Shown here one piece after another: positions 9,061 through 18,203 of a stretch of 53,498 nucleotides of DNA. The stretch is taken from assembly GCA_017557625.1 (NCBI GenBank), contig JAFYYG010000018.1, positions 1 to 53,498 on the forward strand, given 5' to 3'. The DNA comes from Muribaculaceae bacterium. GTDB lineage: Bacteria > Bacteroidota > Bacteroidia > Bacteroidales > Muribaculaceae. The translations under genes were made by a program, and so were the position numbers. Position 1 is the first letter of the stretch; each line of letters starts with the position of its first letter. A model generated the notes under the pieces. It made no database searches and was not told the origin of the DNA. It saw nothing but the letters and a program-made list of their open reading frames with translations.

Positions 9061-9105
9061 CAATTTCAGTGCACCTCAATTCTTTGAGGACTGCACTTGG
9101 AATTG
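9061..9105. other. Long intergenic hairpin without T-tract
   Basis: Three stacked stems form one rod: CAATTTC with GGAATTG (one G-T pair), AGTGCA with TGCACT, and CCTCAA with TTGAGG, around a TTCT loop. Only a few bases bulge (AC and T). That is about 19 base pairs. With no following T-run it is not a standard terminator; it could be an RNA processing or stability element between the two flanking genes. Confidence 0.6.
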
Positions 9106-9174
9106 TCTCCCATATAGCAAAAGTAATTCTGTGACAGTGTTTTTGTGCTATTGGATTAAAGACAAGGTTTAGAT

Positions 9175-9657
9175 ATGAAGAAACTACTATTAATAATGGT
9201 GACTCTGGCTTTAGTGGTGTTGTTCACCTCAGCCAGCAGCAACAATGAGAAGAGTGGAATCGTTGGCACCTCTGCTGCCGATTTCACCATTGGCAACTAC
9301 GAAGGTGTTGTGTCGCTGAATCAGTTTCGTGGCAAGTATGTGCTTCTCACACTCTGGTCATCAGCCGATGTGGTCTCAAGGCTAGACAATATCAGGTATG
9401 ACCGATATGCCGCGAAGTCGGCAGATTTGGTGCAGCTGTCGGTGAATTTTGACCGCACCAAGGCACTTTTTAACGAACTCGTGACAGCAGACGGGCTCGA
9501 TGCCTCGGCACAGTACTACTGCGAGTATCAGGACCGCTCAATTTTCAATGAGAAATGGGGGGCGAGCCAGCAATACAACACTTATCTCATCAGTCCCTCG
9601 GGAACGGTCATCGCCGTCAATCCCACCAGCCAGGATATCAGTCGCCTCGTCAATTGA
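9175..9657 (+). CDS. Secreted thioredoxin-fold protein lacking the CxxC motif
   Basis: The 160-residue protein has an N-terminal signal peptide or anchor (residues about 3-20) and an AhpC/TlpA-like thioredoxin fold. Visible elements are the opening ADFTIGNYEGVVSLNQFRGKYVLLTLW, a central NFD strand, and the late YNTYLISPSGTVIA segment, which corresponds to the cis-Pro/GxI region of TlpA proteins. Where TlpA has WCxxC, this protein has W61-S-S-A-D, so it cannot do dithiol chemistry. It may be a binding or structural derivative. The stop codon lies within a terminator hairpin. Confidence 0.75.
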   Translation: MKKLLLIMVTLALVVLFTSASSNNEKSGIVGTSAADFTIGNYEGVVSLNQFRGKYVLLTLWSSADVVSRLDNIRYDRYAAKSADLVQLSVNFDRTKALFNELVTADGLDASAQYYCEYQDRSIFNEKWGASQQYNTYLISPSGTVIAVNPTSQDISRLVN

Positions 9658-9672
9658 TGAGGCGTTTTTTTT
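9643..9672 (+). terminator. Intrinsic terminator overlapping the stop codon
   Basis: CGCCTCGTCAA pairs with TTGATGAGGCG (one G-T pair), followed directly by eight T residues. The last codons and stop of the upstream gene are inside the stem. Confidence 0.85.
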
Positions 9673-9855
9673 GTAACTATTCATAGACATTGTTTTTTCT
9701 CCGCATTACCATCAAGCAAATCAACATAGAAGAACAAAAAATCTGAAATTGTTGTTTTTGTAAGGTTTTGTTGTTTTTGTTTGATAAGGGTGAAATTGCT
9801 GAATAGGTGCCATGGTAAAAATAATATAAAAATCAGTGAACCCGCCATTTTCATC

Positions 9856-9886
9856 GTTGATGCGTTGTCTCGCATCAACTTTTTTT
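9856..9886 (+). terminator. Orphan terminator-like hairpin upstream of susC-like operon
   Basis: A perfect 9-bp stem, GTTGATGCG/CGCATCAAC, with a 6-nt loop is followed by seven T residues. No annotated gene ends here, because the upstream gene already terminates at 9672. Either a small RNA is made from 9673-9886, or this is an attenuator in the leader of the downstream operon. The rest of the 490-bp gap is AT-rich with TTGTTGTTTTTG direct repeats near 9750-9780; the minus-strand frames there show no protein features. Confidence 0.65.
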
Positions 9887-9950
9887 GTGCAATCGTTTAA
9901 TTTTAACAGTAAAAAATTGGCATAATTCAAAAAAAAATTGTTTCTTTGCA

Positions 9951-9958
9951 CCTTATTA
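9951..9958 (+). promoter_or_regulatory. Possible -7 element of the susC operon
   Basis: TTTCTTTG followed by CACC resembles the -7 region of other genes here but lacks the TA. If used, it gives a leader of about 185 nt before the SusC start. Confidence 0.3.
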
Positions 9959-10148
9959 ATTTAGCATTAAAGCCCTATTGTTGGTTGAAGATGCGAAAAC
10001 ACCTTCTTTGCTCTATTGTTTTTCAGTCAATTAAAGGGTAATGGATGGTGAAAAATGTGGTCTTTACTCATGACGTTAACTTTCTAAGCGGCTTTATTAC
10101 TGCTGAACATAAAATTTTAAACTAAATAAATTATTAATCTTTTTTTCA

Positions 10149-13100
10149 ATGCTTATGAGTCTTAAAAAACTTTTATTGCTGACGGCTGCAATATTGGTGT
10201 CTCTCACCGCGAGCGCAAACTTCAAGGTGACAGGTGTCGTTATTTCGGCCGAGGACAATGAACCCGTTATTGGTGCTCATGTGAAGGAAAAGGCAAAACC
10301 AGGCAATGGTACCTCTACCGACTTCGACGGTAAGTTCACTCTCACCGTTGAATCGGCCAAGAGCCACATCATTGTTAGTTCAGTAGGTCTTGCCGATGCC
10401 GATGTACAGGTGACCTCGGGTGAGATGAGGATTGTCTTGACCACCGACGAGAAGACTACTCTTCAAGAGGTGGTTGTGACAGGTTATCAAAACGTTGACA
10501 AGCGCCTCTTTACCGGTGCTACCACAAGCATTAAGGCCGACAAGGCAAAACTTGATGGTGTGGCCGATGTGTCGCGTGCCCTCGAGGGCCGTGCTGCCGG
10601 TGTGAGTGTGCAGAACGTGTCGGGTACCTTTGGTACCGCTCCTAAGATCCGTGTGCGTGGTGCTACCTCCATCTATGGTAGCAGCAAGCCTCTGTGGGTT
10701 GTTGACGGTGTGATTCTTGAGGATAACGTTGAGCTCGATGCCGACGCGCTTTCGAGTGGTGACGCTACCACCCTTATCGCCAGCGCCATCGCTGGTATCA
10801 ACGCCGACGATATCGAGAGCTTCCAGATTCTGAAGGACGGTTCGGCAACATCAATCTATGGTGCTCGCGCCATGGCTGGTGTAATCGTCGTTACCACCAA
10901 GCAAGGACGCACAGGTGCCGCAAGCATCAACTACACCGGTGAGTTCACCTATCGCTTGAAACCCATGTACCGTGAGTTCAACATCAGTAACTCTCAGGAG
11001 CAGATGGGTATCTACAAGGAACTTGAGGCTAAGGGCTGGCTGAGCTTTGCCAGTCTTGCCAACTCGTCGAGTTCGGGTATCTATGGTACCATGTACAAGC
11101 TCATGGACCAGTATGATCCCGCCACAGGTTTCGGACTTCCTAACACCCTTGCTGCCCGAAACGCTTATCTGCGTGAGGCAGAATACCGTAACACCGACTG
11201 GTTTGACCTGTTGTTTAATAGCAACATCTCTCAGAACCACGCCATCTCTATCTCTGGCGGTACCGACCGCGCAAGGTTCTACACCTCGGCATCTATTATG
11301 TATGACCCAGGATGGACCAAGCAGAGTGAGGTAACACGTTACACTTTCAACGCCAATGCCAGCTATGACCTGTCGAAGACTTTGACAATCAAGTTGTTGA
11401 CAAGTGATAGCTATCGTAAGCAGCGCGCTCCTGGTACATTGAGCCAGGACGTTGACGTGGTGAACGGTGTTTACAGCCGTAGCTTCGATATCAACCCTTA
11501 TAGCTATGCGTTGAACACCTCTCGTACTGCCGACCCCAATGCTACTTACACTCGTAACTATACATCGTTCAATATTTTCCATGAGCTCGAACAGAACTAC
11601 ATCGACCTCGGTGTAACCGACCTCAAGTTCCAGGGCGAGATCACTTGGAAGCCAATTCGTGGCCTTGAACTCAAGGGCTTGGCATCTTACCGCTTCAACA
11701 GCAGTACTACCAACCACTATGTGAAGGACGATTCTAACCAGGCCAACGCTTACCGTGCCGGTATCGACCCAGAGAATGCATCAATTCGCGATGCTAACAC
11801 CTACCTCTATACCGACCCCGACATTATAGGTTCTCTTCCTGTTACCGTGCTTCCTAAGGGTGGTATCCTTTATCACGATGTGAACGCCATGTCGCAGTTT
11901 GACTTGCGTGGTCAGGCACAATATAACAAGAGTTTCGCCGACAAGCACCTCATCAACTTGCTCGCAGGTTTTGAGCTCAGTAAGATTGAGCGTCATGCCG
12001 AGAGCTTCGAGGGCTGGGGTATCGTTTATGAGAACGGTAACATTCCTTTCCTTGACAAGAACCTCTTCAAGCAGCAAGTTGAGGAGAACCATAACTACTA
12101 CAGCGAGGCTTGGCGTTATGGCCGCAACATGGCCTACTATGCTATGGGCAGCTACTCGTTCATGGGTAAATACATCCTCACTGGTACCTTCCGTTATGAG
12201 GGCTCTAACAAGCTCGGTAAGGCCAAGAAGAGCCGCTGGCTCCCCACTTGGAACATTTCGGGCGCTTGGAACGCAAGCGATGAGAACTTCTTCCGTGATG
12301 CAGCGTTCAACAAGAACGGCATCTGGACCTACGCTAAGCTGCGTCTGTCTTACTCTCTGACTGCCGATGCAGGTCCCGCAAGTGTGTCTAACGCACTTCC
12401 TATTTACTATCCTTCGAAGCCTTGGAGATTGAATCCTGAGGATGCTGAGATGAACCTCTACCTTGCCAACATTGCCAACGAAGAGCTCACCTATGAGAAG
12501 AAGCACGAGTTTGACGTTGGTGTTGACCTCGGTTTCTATAACAACCGCATCAACCTCGTCTTCGACTGGTACAAGCGTAACAACTACGACCTGATTGGTG
12601 GTGTTTATACCGAGGGTGTCGGTGGTGTGACACATAAGTATGCCAACGTTGCTTCAATGGAATCGCATGGTGTTGAGTTCACTCTATCTACACGCAATTT
12701 TGAAGCTATTAAGCCTGGTGACTTCGAGTGGTCAACCGACTTCACATTCTCTTACGCTAAGAATAAGATTACCGACCTCTTGTCACGCAGCCGTATCATC
12801 GACCTCGTGCCAGGTACCGGTTATGCACTTCAGGGATATCCCGTGCGTGCCATCTTCTCTATTCCATTTGCTGGCTTGAATGATGAGGGTCTTCCCACAT
12901 TCTACGACGAGAATGGCGACGTTACTGTTGCTGGCATCTACTTCCAGCAATTCGACAACCTTGACTTCCTCAAGTATGAGGGTCCAGTAGATCCTATCTA
13001 CACTGGTGGTCTGGGTAATAACTTCAGTTGGAAGGGCTTCCACCTGAACCTCTTCTTGACTTATTCGTTTGGTAACAAGCTGCGCTTGCCCGCCGACTTC

Positions 13101-13523
13101 TCTTACGCTTATGGCGATATGACCGCCAACTCTCGCGAAATGAAGAATCGTTGGGTTGTTCCTGGTGATGAGGCTTATACTGATATCCCAACTATTGTTT
13201 CTACTCGTCAGTATATGACTTGGAATAATGTTTATGGCGAAAGATTAGGCATTGCCTATAGTTCTTACAACTATAGTACTGCTCGTATAGCCAATGGTGG
13301 CTTTATCCGCTTAAAAGAGGTGTCGCTCACTTACGACATTCCTGAAAGGGTTCTCAAGGCTCTGCGCCTGAACACCGCATCGGTTAAGCTCAGCACCACT
13401 AACCTGTGCCTGCTCTATGCCGACAAGAAGCTCAACGGTCAAGACCCAGAGTTCTTCAATTCAGGTGGTGTGGCTGCACCAACTCCTAAGCAGTTCACAC
13501 TTACAGTACGTTTTGGTCTTTAA
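10149..13523 (+). CDS. SusC/RagA-family TonB-dependent outer-membrane transporter
   Basis: The 1124-residue protein has a signal peptide (residues about 1-23), then a carboxypeptidase-regulatory-like domain (about 25-105) with the family pattern EDNEPVIGAHV...GTSTDFDGKFTL. The segment LQEVVVTGYQ follows at the start of the plug, which includes RVRGATSIYGSSKPLWVVDG and SFQILKDGSATSIYGARA. The rest is a 22-stranded barrel ending in the typical FTLTVRFGL. A second ATG six bases downstream (10155) is an equally possible start. Partnered with the next gene, it imports a large ligand through a pedal-bin type complex powered by TonB. The four-gene order with a metallohydrolase lipoprotein points to peptides or a zinc-dependent substrate rather than a plain glycan, but this is inference. 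Confidence 0.95.
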   Translation: MLMSLKKLLLLTAAILVSLTASANFKVTGVVISAEDNEPVIGAHVKEKAKPGNGTSTDFDGKFTLTVESAKSHIIVSSVGLADADVQVTSGEMRIVLTTDEKTTLQEVVVTGYQNVDKRLFTGATTSIKADKAKLDGVADVSRALEGRAAGVSVQNVSGTFGTAPKIRVRGATSIYGSSKPLWVVDGVILEDNVELDADALSSGDATTLIASAIAGINADDIESFQILKDGSATSIYGARAMAGVIVVTTKQGRTGAASINYTGEFTYRLKPMYREFNISNSQEQMGIYKELEAKGWLSFASLANSSSSGIYGTMYKLMDQYDPATGFGLPNTLAARNAYLREAEYRNTDWFDLLFNSNISQNHAISISGGTDRARFYTSASIMYDPGWTKQSEVTRYTFNANASYDLSKTLTIKLLTSDSYRKQRAPGTLSQDVDVVNGVYSRSFDINPYSYALNTSRTADPNATYTRNYTSFNIFHELEQNYIDLGVTDLKFQGEITWKPIRGLELKGLASYRFNSSTTNHYVKDDSNQANAYRAGIDPENASIRDANTYLYTDPDIIGSLPVTVLPKGGILYHDVNAMSQFDLRGQAQYNKSFADKHLINLLAGFELSKIERHAESFEGWGIVYENGNIPFLDKNLFKQQVEENHNYYSEAWRYGRNMAYYAMGSYSFMGKYILTGTFRYEGSNKLGKAKKSRWLPTWNISGAWNASDENFFRDAAFNKNGIWTYAKLRLSYSLTADAGPASVSNALPIYYPSKPWRLNPEDAEMNLYLANIANEELTYEKKHEFDVGVDLGFYNNRINLVFDWYKRNNYDLIGGVYTEGVGGVTHKYANVASMESHGVEFTLSTRNFEAIKPGDFEWSTDFTFSYAKNKITDLLSRSRIIDLVPGTGYALQGYPVRAIFSIPFAGLNDEGLPTFYDENGDVTVAGIYFQQFDNLDFLKYEGPVDPIYTGGLGNNFSWKGFHLNLFLTYSFGNKLRLPADFSYAYGDMTANSREMKNRWVVPGDEAYTDIPTIVSTRQYMTWNNVYGERLGIAYSSYNYSTARIANGGFIRLKEVSLTYDIPERVLKALRLNTASVKLSTTNLCLLYADKKLNGQDPEFFNSGGVAAPTPKQFTLTVRFGL

Positions 13524-13553
13524 TTAGTATAATGTTTATAAAATTATTGAACT

Positions 13554-15326
13554 ATGAAATTAAGATATTTTATATTGGCTGGCGTGGCACTCTTGGGATT
13601 GTCGTCTTGCAGCGACTTCCTCGACAAGCCCACCGACACTCGCGTCACTCTCACCAACACTGAGCAGTTGCGCATGTTGATGACCAGTGCCTATCCAGAA
13701 TATAGCTATGTGCCATTTTGTGAGATATCGACCGATAACTTTATCGACAATAACTCGCCGGGTGTAGATGGTGTTCGTTTCAACCTGTCGTCTTACGACC
13801 GTAATGACGATGAGGCTTTTGCGTGGGAAGATATTCGCACTTCTACAGGCGAAGATACACCATCAGGGTCCTGGGAAGGCTATTACAACGCCATCGCTAC
13901 TTGTAATCAGGTGCTCGAAAAAGTTGAAGAGTTTGAGGCTAATGGAGATAATAGCGGCAAGCTGCAAGCTGTCAAGGGCGAGGCCCTGATTGACCGTGCC
14001 TACTGCCACTTTATGCTTGCCAACATCTTCTGCATGCCCTACCGTGGTCCCGAATTGAGTCAGCAGGAACCGGGCATTCCTTATATGACAAAGCCCGAGA
14101 CTACAGTGAAACCTCACTACGAGCGTGGAACTCTTGCCGAGACCTATGCTAACATTGAGAGGGACATCGAGGAAGGTTTGCCTCTGATTAACGACGCTTA
14201 CTATGAGCAGCCTAAATATCACTTCAACAAGCAGGCTGCCTACACCTTCGCATCGCGTTTCTATCTCTTTAAGCGTGACTATCCCAAAGTGCTTGAGTAC
14301 GCCAATGCCGCCTTTGGTGGTGCCGATGTTGACCCAATGCCTTACATGACTGATATTTGGGCTCACAAAGATGAGTTGGAAGACGATGGAGATTTTAACC
14401 GTTACTATGCTGACCCTGTTCACATGAGGAATTTCATGATTATCCCTACTTATTCGGCCTATCTGCGTCACCTCTATCAGGGCAACCGCTATGCTTGTAA
14501 CCGTGAGGCTATGCAGGCCACTCTGTGGGATGGCAAAGGCCCGACTTGGAGCGGCGTGCATCCATGCTATAACGGTTGTGGTATGTATATTGCTGGTTAT
14601 AATCAGGATTATGGCTTGTGGTGGGCTGGTGCAGTTGGTGAGCAGTTTGAATACACCGATAAGGTTGCCGGTATTGGCTACGCGCATCAGGTGCTTTGCG
14701 AGTTCACCGGCGAGGAGGCTCTCTTGAACCGTGCCGAGGCTAAATTGTTCCTTGGCGACATTGACGGATGTGTTGCCGACTTAGGTGTTTGGGAAGCAGC
14801 TCGCCGCAACACTACCAACAGCACTAGTAGTTTGAAAACATGGAGCAAGGAAATCGTTAAGAATTTCTATACTACGGCCGAGGAAAAATACGTGCTCAAC
14901 AGTAAGCCTGAGCGTCGTGAGCTTTTGGGAGCCAAGTATCTTGACTCGCTATACTATGGTATTGCTAAGCCTATCAACATCGACATCGTTTGTCCAACTG
15001 CCCAGTACCATAATAGTCCCGAAATCAATCCTTACCTGCAATGCATCCAGCACTTCCGCCGCATTGAATTTATTTTCCGCGGAATGCGCTGGTTCGACAT
15101 CAAGCGGTATGGCATCTCTTTCAGCCACACTATTGGCAAGGATGCTCGTGTAGTTACACTGAATCCCAACATTGCAAGTGGTCAGCTTGACCATCGTATG
15201 GCTCTTCAAATTCCTAATGAGGTCATAGCTGCAGGTATTGATCCCAATACTCGAATTGATCCGCCATTGACGACGAAGGTCTCGGGCTTTAAGAAGGCAA
15301 CGGTACGACCTAATAGTAGTGACTAA
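13554..15326 (+). CDS. SusD/RagB-family surface lipoprotein
   Basis: The 590-residue protein carries a lipobox with lipidated Cys19 (LGLSSC) and the SusD-family helical TPR-like scaffold. Typical segments are ALIDRAYCHFMLANIF, LLNRAEAKLFLGD and, near the C-terminus, RRIEFIFRGMRWFDIKRYG. It is the substrate-capturing lid of the SusCD complex on the outer-membrane surface. It starts 30 nt after the SusC gene and is followed by the metallohydrolase after 20 nt, consistent with one operon. Confidence 0.94.
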   Translation: MKLRYFILAGVALLGLSSCSDFLDKPTDTRVTLTNTEQLRMLMTSAYPEYSYVPFCEISTDNFIDNNSPGVDGVRFNLSSYDRNDDEAFAWEDIRTSTGEDTPSGSWEGYYNAIATCNQVLEKVEEFEANGDNSGKLQAVKGEALIDRAYCHFMLANIFCMPYRGPELSQQEPGIPYMTKPETTVKPHYERGTLAETYANIERDIEEGLPLINDAYYEQPKYHFNKQAAYTFASRFYLFKRDYPKVLEYANAAFGGADVDPMPYMTDIWAHKDELEDDGDFNRYYADPVHMRNFMIIPTYSAYLRHLYQGNRYACNREAMQATLWDGKGPTWSGVHPCYNGCGMYIAGYNQDYGLWWAGAVGEQFEYTDKVAGIGYAHQVLCEFTGEEALLNRAEAKLFLGDIDGCVADLGVWEAARRNTTNSTSSLKTWSKEIVKNFYTTAEEKYVLNSKPERRELLGAKYLDSLYYGIAKPINIDIVCPTAQYHNSPEINPYLQCIQHFRRIEFIFRGMRWFDIKRYGISFSHTIGKDARVVTLNPNIASGQLDHRMALQIPNEVIAAGIDPNTRIDPPLTTKVSGFKKATVRPNSSD

Positions 15327-15346
15327 TTAATAAATAAGATAAGGTT

Positions 15347-16624
15347 ATGAAAAACTATTTTAAATATCTAAGTGCATTGGCACTGGTGGCTATTGTTGCA
15401 ATGTCGTTTTCGTCGTGTGGCGAGAAGAAGCTTGGTGATACCATCTTCCCCGATGTGAGCGAAGAGCTTGACCCTAATAGCTACACCTATAACTTCGACA
15501 AGTGGCTTAAGGAGAACTACCTCGATGTCTATAACCTGGAATTCCAGTACAGGCTAAAAGACAATGAGACCAATATGAACTACAACCTTGAACCTGCTAC
15601 GCTCAAAAATTCAATCGATTTAGCTGTGCTCACTAAGTACATGTGGTTTGATGTTTATGAGGAAGTGACAGGAAGCAAGGAGTTCTTGAAAATGTATGGT
15701 CCCCGCATCCTTATGCTGGTGGGGTCTCCGGCAATCAACCCCCGGTCGAGGACCATTGAAGTAGGTCTTGCAGAGGGCGGTATCAAGGTGACGTTACTTA
15801 ATGTAAACAAACTGGGTAACTATGTGAACAATCCCCAACAGTTGATTGATGTTTTGAACGACGAGTATTTCCACACGATGCACCATGAGTTTGCTCACAT
15901 CTTGCATCAAACGAAGAGTATTCCTACTGAGTTCCGTCTTCTTTCGGCTGGTCATTATGATGGCATGAATTGGGAGAAAAAGAACGATCAAAAGGTTCGT
16001 TCTCTTGGCTTTGTCACTAATTATGCCTCAAGTTCTCTTCGTGAAGACTTTGCTGAGGTTATAGCATGCTATATCACATATTCCGATGCACAGTGGGCTG
16101 CTATCAAGGATGACGCTGCTCGTGGATGGGCTACCGACCGTGATGAGGAGTCTGATTCATGGATTCCATATTATTGCTATTATTACTATCCTAACAACAA
16201 TCCTGTTGACGATAATGGTGAGAGCACTCTCCGTTATTTGAACAAGAATCAGGTAGAGACTCTTGAGGACGGTACCCTCGTCGTTAAGAATACATACCAA
16301 AGAGGTAGGTTGAGAAACAATAAGCCCGAGCAAGGCGAAGACGGCAATTGGTATGACCTTGACGGCAACCGCACCGACGCACAAGGTTACATCCTTGACA
16401 AGAACGGCAACCGCATTCCTGTTTACGCTTATGCGGTTGAGGATGATGATAATGTGAAGGGTTTAGATATTTTGGAGACGAAAATTCAGCTGTGTAAAGA
16501 CTGGTTCCGTGAGGAATGGGGTATCGACCTCGAAGAATTGCGCAATGTCGTTCAGGCTCGCATTCAGAGTTTTGATGCAGCAAAACTTCAAGAGCTTCGT
16601 CAACAAATCATTCTTCCTGAATAA
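15347..16624 (+). CDS. Substrate-import-associated zinc metallohydrolase lipoprotein
   Basis: The 425-residue lipoprotein has lipidated Cys24 (MSFSSC) and a zinc-protease HExxH motif at residues 180-184 (HEFAH), within FHTMHHEFAHILHQTK. A downstream glutamate in REDFAEVIACYI is a good third zinc ligand. This matches a family of HExxH lipoproteins found next to SusC/SusD pairs. It probably trims or processes the imported ligand at the cell surface; peptide hydrolysis is likely from the motif but unproven. The C-terminal part contains Asp/Asn-rich stretches (EDGNWYDLDGNRTDAQG) resembling hypothetical surface-protein repeats. Confidence 0.88.
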   Translation: MKNYFKYLSALALVAIVAMSFSSCGEKKLGDTIFPDVSEELDPNSYTYNFDKWLKENYLDVYNLEFQYRLKDNETNMNYNLEPATLKNSIDLAVLTKYMWFDVYEEVTGSKEFLKMYGPRILMLVGSPAINPRSRTIEVGLAEGGIKVTLLNVNKLGNYVNNPQQLIDVLNDEYFHTMHHEFAHILHQTKSIPTEFRLLSAGHYDGMNWEKKNDQKVRSLGFVTNYASSSLREDFAEVIACYITYSDAQWAAIKDDAARGWATDRDEESDSWIPYYCYYYYPNNNPVDDNGESTLRYLNKNQVETLEDGTLVVKNTYQRGRLRNNKPEQGEDGNWYDLDGNRTDAQGYILDKNGNRIPVYAYAVEDDDNVKGLDILETKIQLCKDWFREEWGIDLEELRNVVQARIQSFDAAKLQELRQQIILPE

Positions 16625-16652
16625 TGTTTAATCTTAATATAAATTAGATATT

Positions 16653-18038
16653 ATGAAGAAAATATTTTATTTTTCGGCTTTAATCCTCACGTTGTCGCTG
16701 GCGGCTTGTGCTCCAAGTGAGGTCGATGACCTTTTTGACGAGAACCCGGCAACACGTCTTGATAATGCCATAAAAAGTTATACTGAGTTGTTCCAGGCTG
16801 ATGGCGGACGTTGGCTGATGGAATATTTCTGCAGCGCCAGCGAGCCAGGTTATAACTATATTATGACTTTCCATAAAGATGGTACTGTTGACATTGCTAC
16901 CAAGAATTCTTATGTCAACGGTGGAGCTTTCTACAGCGACAAGTCTTTATGGGAAGTGGTGAGCGACTATGGTCCTGTGCTTTCGTTCAACACCTATAAT
17001 AGCGCTTTCCATGTGTTCGCAAACCCTGAAATAGAATTAGGTACTTCTGGTACCAGTTCAAGTACCTACGGCAAGGGACACGAAGGTGACTATGAGTTTG
17101 TTATCATTAGCGCCGAACATGACAAGGTTAAGCTGCGTGGCAAGAAGACCGGCATCACTATTATGATGACGCGTCTTTCTTCAGAATTGGCACCAACTGA
17201 TGAGGACTACTTTACAAACCTCACCTCGGTGTTAAGTGCCACCTTCAGCAACCGTGTCAACAATTATGTTCTCACTACTGGAAGCGGTAAGCGTTACATT
17301 TGCAACGGTGACGGCGGCCCCATTAATTCAATGTTCTGGAGCTTCTATCCCGAAGATGGCTCTCTGCTCGATAATGGTGAGTATATGAACGCTATCTTTA
17401 CAGCTAAGGGTGTTCGCTTTATGGAGCCATTGAGCTTCCTCTCTGAGTATGATGAGAACGATGTTGCAGCTCAGAACTTTGAGATTCAGCCCGACGGTAC
17501 TCTCCTGTGTACCGAAGACGGTGTGACCACCATTAAGGGCCCCGCTCTTGCCGACCTGTTCCATCAGAAGCAAATCGGTTGGACTCTCAGCAAGAATGAG
17601 GGTGAGATAAGTGGAGATTTCCTCACACTTTTCAATCAGATTGTTGATGAGGCTAAAAATACGAAAGTAAATAATAAGCCATTGAAATATAATTTCCAGT
17701 GGTTGCAGTTAGGCTATGACACTGGCAAGGCTAAGTATCGTCTCTATTTCAGGTACAATTCTGGTAATAATTATGGCAGCATCTATCTCAACCATGAGAT
17801 AGTGGATGATCACACCATCAAGTTCTCATTTGACCCCAATGCCGAAGTAGCATGGGACACCAATGGCGGAAAATTATACGAATGGCTGCCAAGTCTGAGG
17901 GCTATGGTGCAATTGTTCTGCACAGGCGAATATGAGCTTAGCGCCACCAATTTCATGGTGTCTAACCCATTGCTTTTGAAGAGCAAGAGCAATCCTAACA
18001 ATTTCGTGTATATCAAGTTTGACACTGCAAACTTGTAA
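16653..18038 (+). CDS. DUF4302-like lipoprotein of the SusCD operon
   Basis: The 461-residue protein has lipidated Cys19 (SLAAC) and the N-terminal pattern typical of DUF4302 lipoproteins: DDLFDENPATRLDNAIKSY, then GGRWLMEYF and a YNYIMTFHKDGTV strand. This family regularly follows the zinc metallohydrolase lipoprotein in SusCD loci. Its biochemical role is not known; surface binding of the same ligand is the simplest inference. It is the last gene of the operon, and a strong terminator follows 30 nt after the stop. Confidence 0.82.
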   Translation: MKKIFYFSALILTLSLAACAPSEVDDLFDENPATRLDNAIKSYTELFQADGGRWLMEYFCSASEPGYNYIMTFHKDGTVDIATKNSYVNGGAFYSDKSLWEVVSDYGPVLSFNTYNSAFHVFANPEIELGTSGTSSSTYGKGHEGDYEFVIISAEHDKVKLRGKKTGITIMMTRLSSELAPTDEDYFTNLTSVLSATFSNRVNNYVLTTGSGKRYICNGDGGPINSMFWSFYPEDGSLLDNGEYMNAIFTAKGVRFMEPLSFLSEYDENDVAAQNFEIQPDGTLLCTEDGVTTIKGPALADLFHQKQIGWTLSKNEGEISGDFLTLFNQIVDEAKNTKVNNKPLKYNFQWLQLGYDTGKAKYRLYFRYNSGNNYGSIYLNHEIVDDHTIKFSFDPNAEVAWDTNGGKLYEWLPSLRAMVQLFCTGEYELSATNFMVSNPLLLKSKSNPNNFVYIKFDTANL

Positions 18039-18068
18039 TAATATCCTTAAAGGATAAAACCCATAATC

Positions 18069-18102
18069 AAAAGTGGCGACTCTCACAGGGTTGCCACTTT
18101 TT
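18069..18102 (+). terminator. Terminator of the SusCD operon
   Basis: AAAAGTGGC pairs with GCCACTTTT around a 15-nt loop, with a short T-run. The remaining gap to 18457 holds repeats (18160-18284) and a promoter. Confidence 0.85.
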
Positions 18103-18159
18103 GCGTGTAGTGAGGTGGGGGGCACATCAGCCGTGGGTCTCCACTCCTCCCGATTACAT

Positions 18160-18191
18160 CAGCCGGAGGCTGACCTCTGAGTAGCCGGGGG
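18160..18191 (+). repeat. Family A repeat, collapsed copy
   Basis: The small hairpin and linker CAGCCGGAGGCTGACCTCTG are identical to those of the full copy 44 bp downstream, followed by AGTAG. The large stem-loop is missing: the sequence jumps from CC directly to GGGGG, as if the hairpin between the C and G runs had been deleted. Confidence 0.75.
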
Positions 18192-18203
18192 TACCATGTC
18201 ACT

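Noticed and set aside
9681-9951. Short minus-strand frames in the gap before the susC-like gene
   Set aside because: Low-complexity Phe/Lys-rich translations across terminators; no promoter or protein character.
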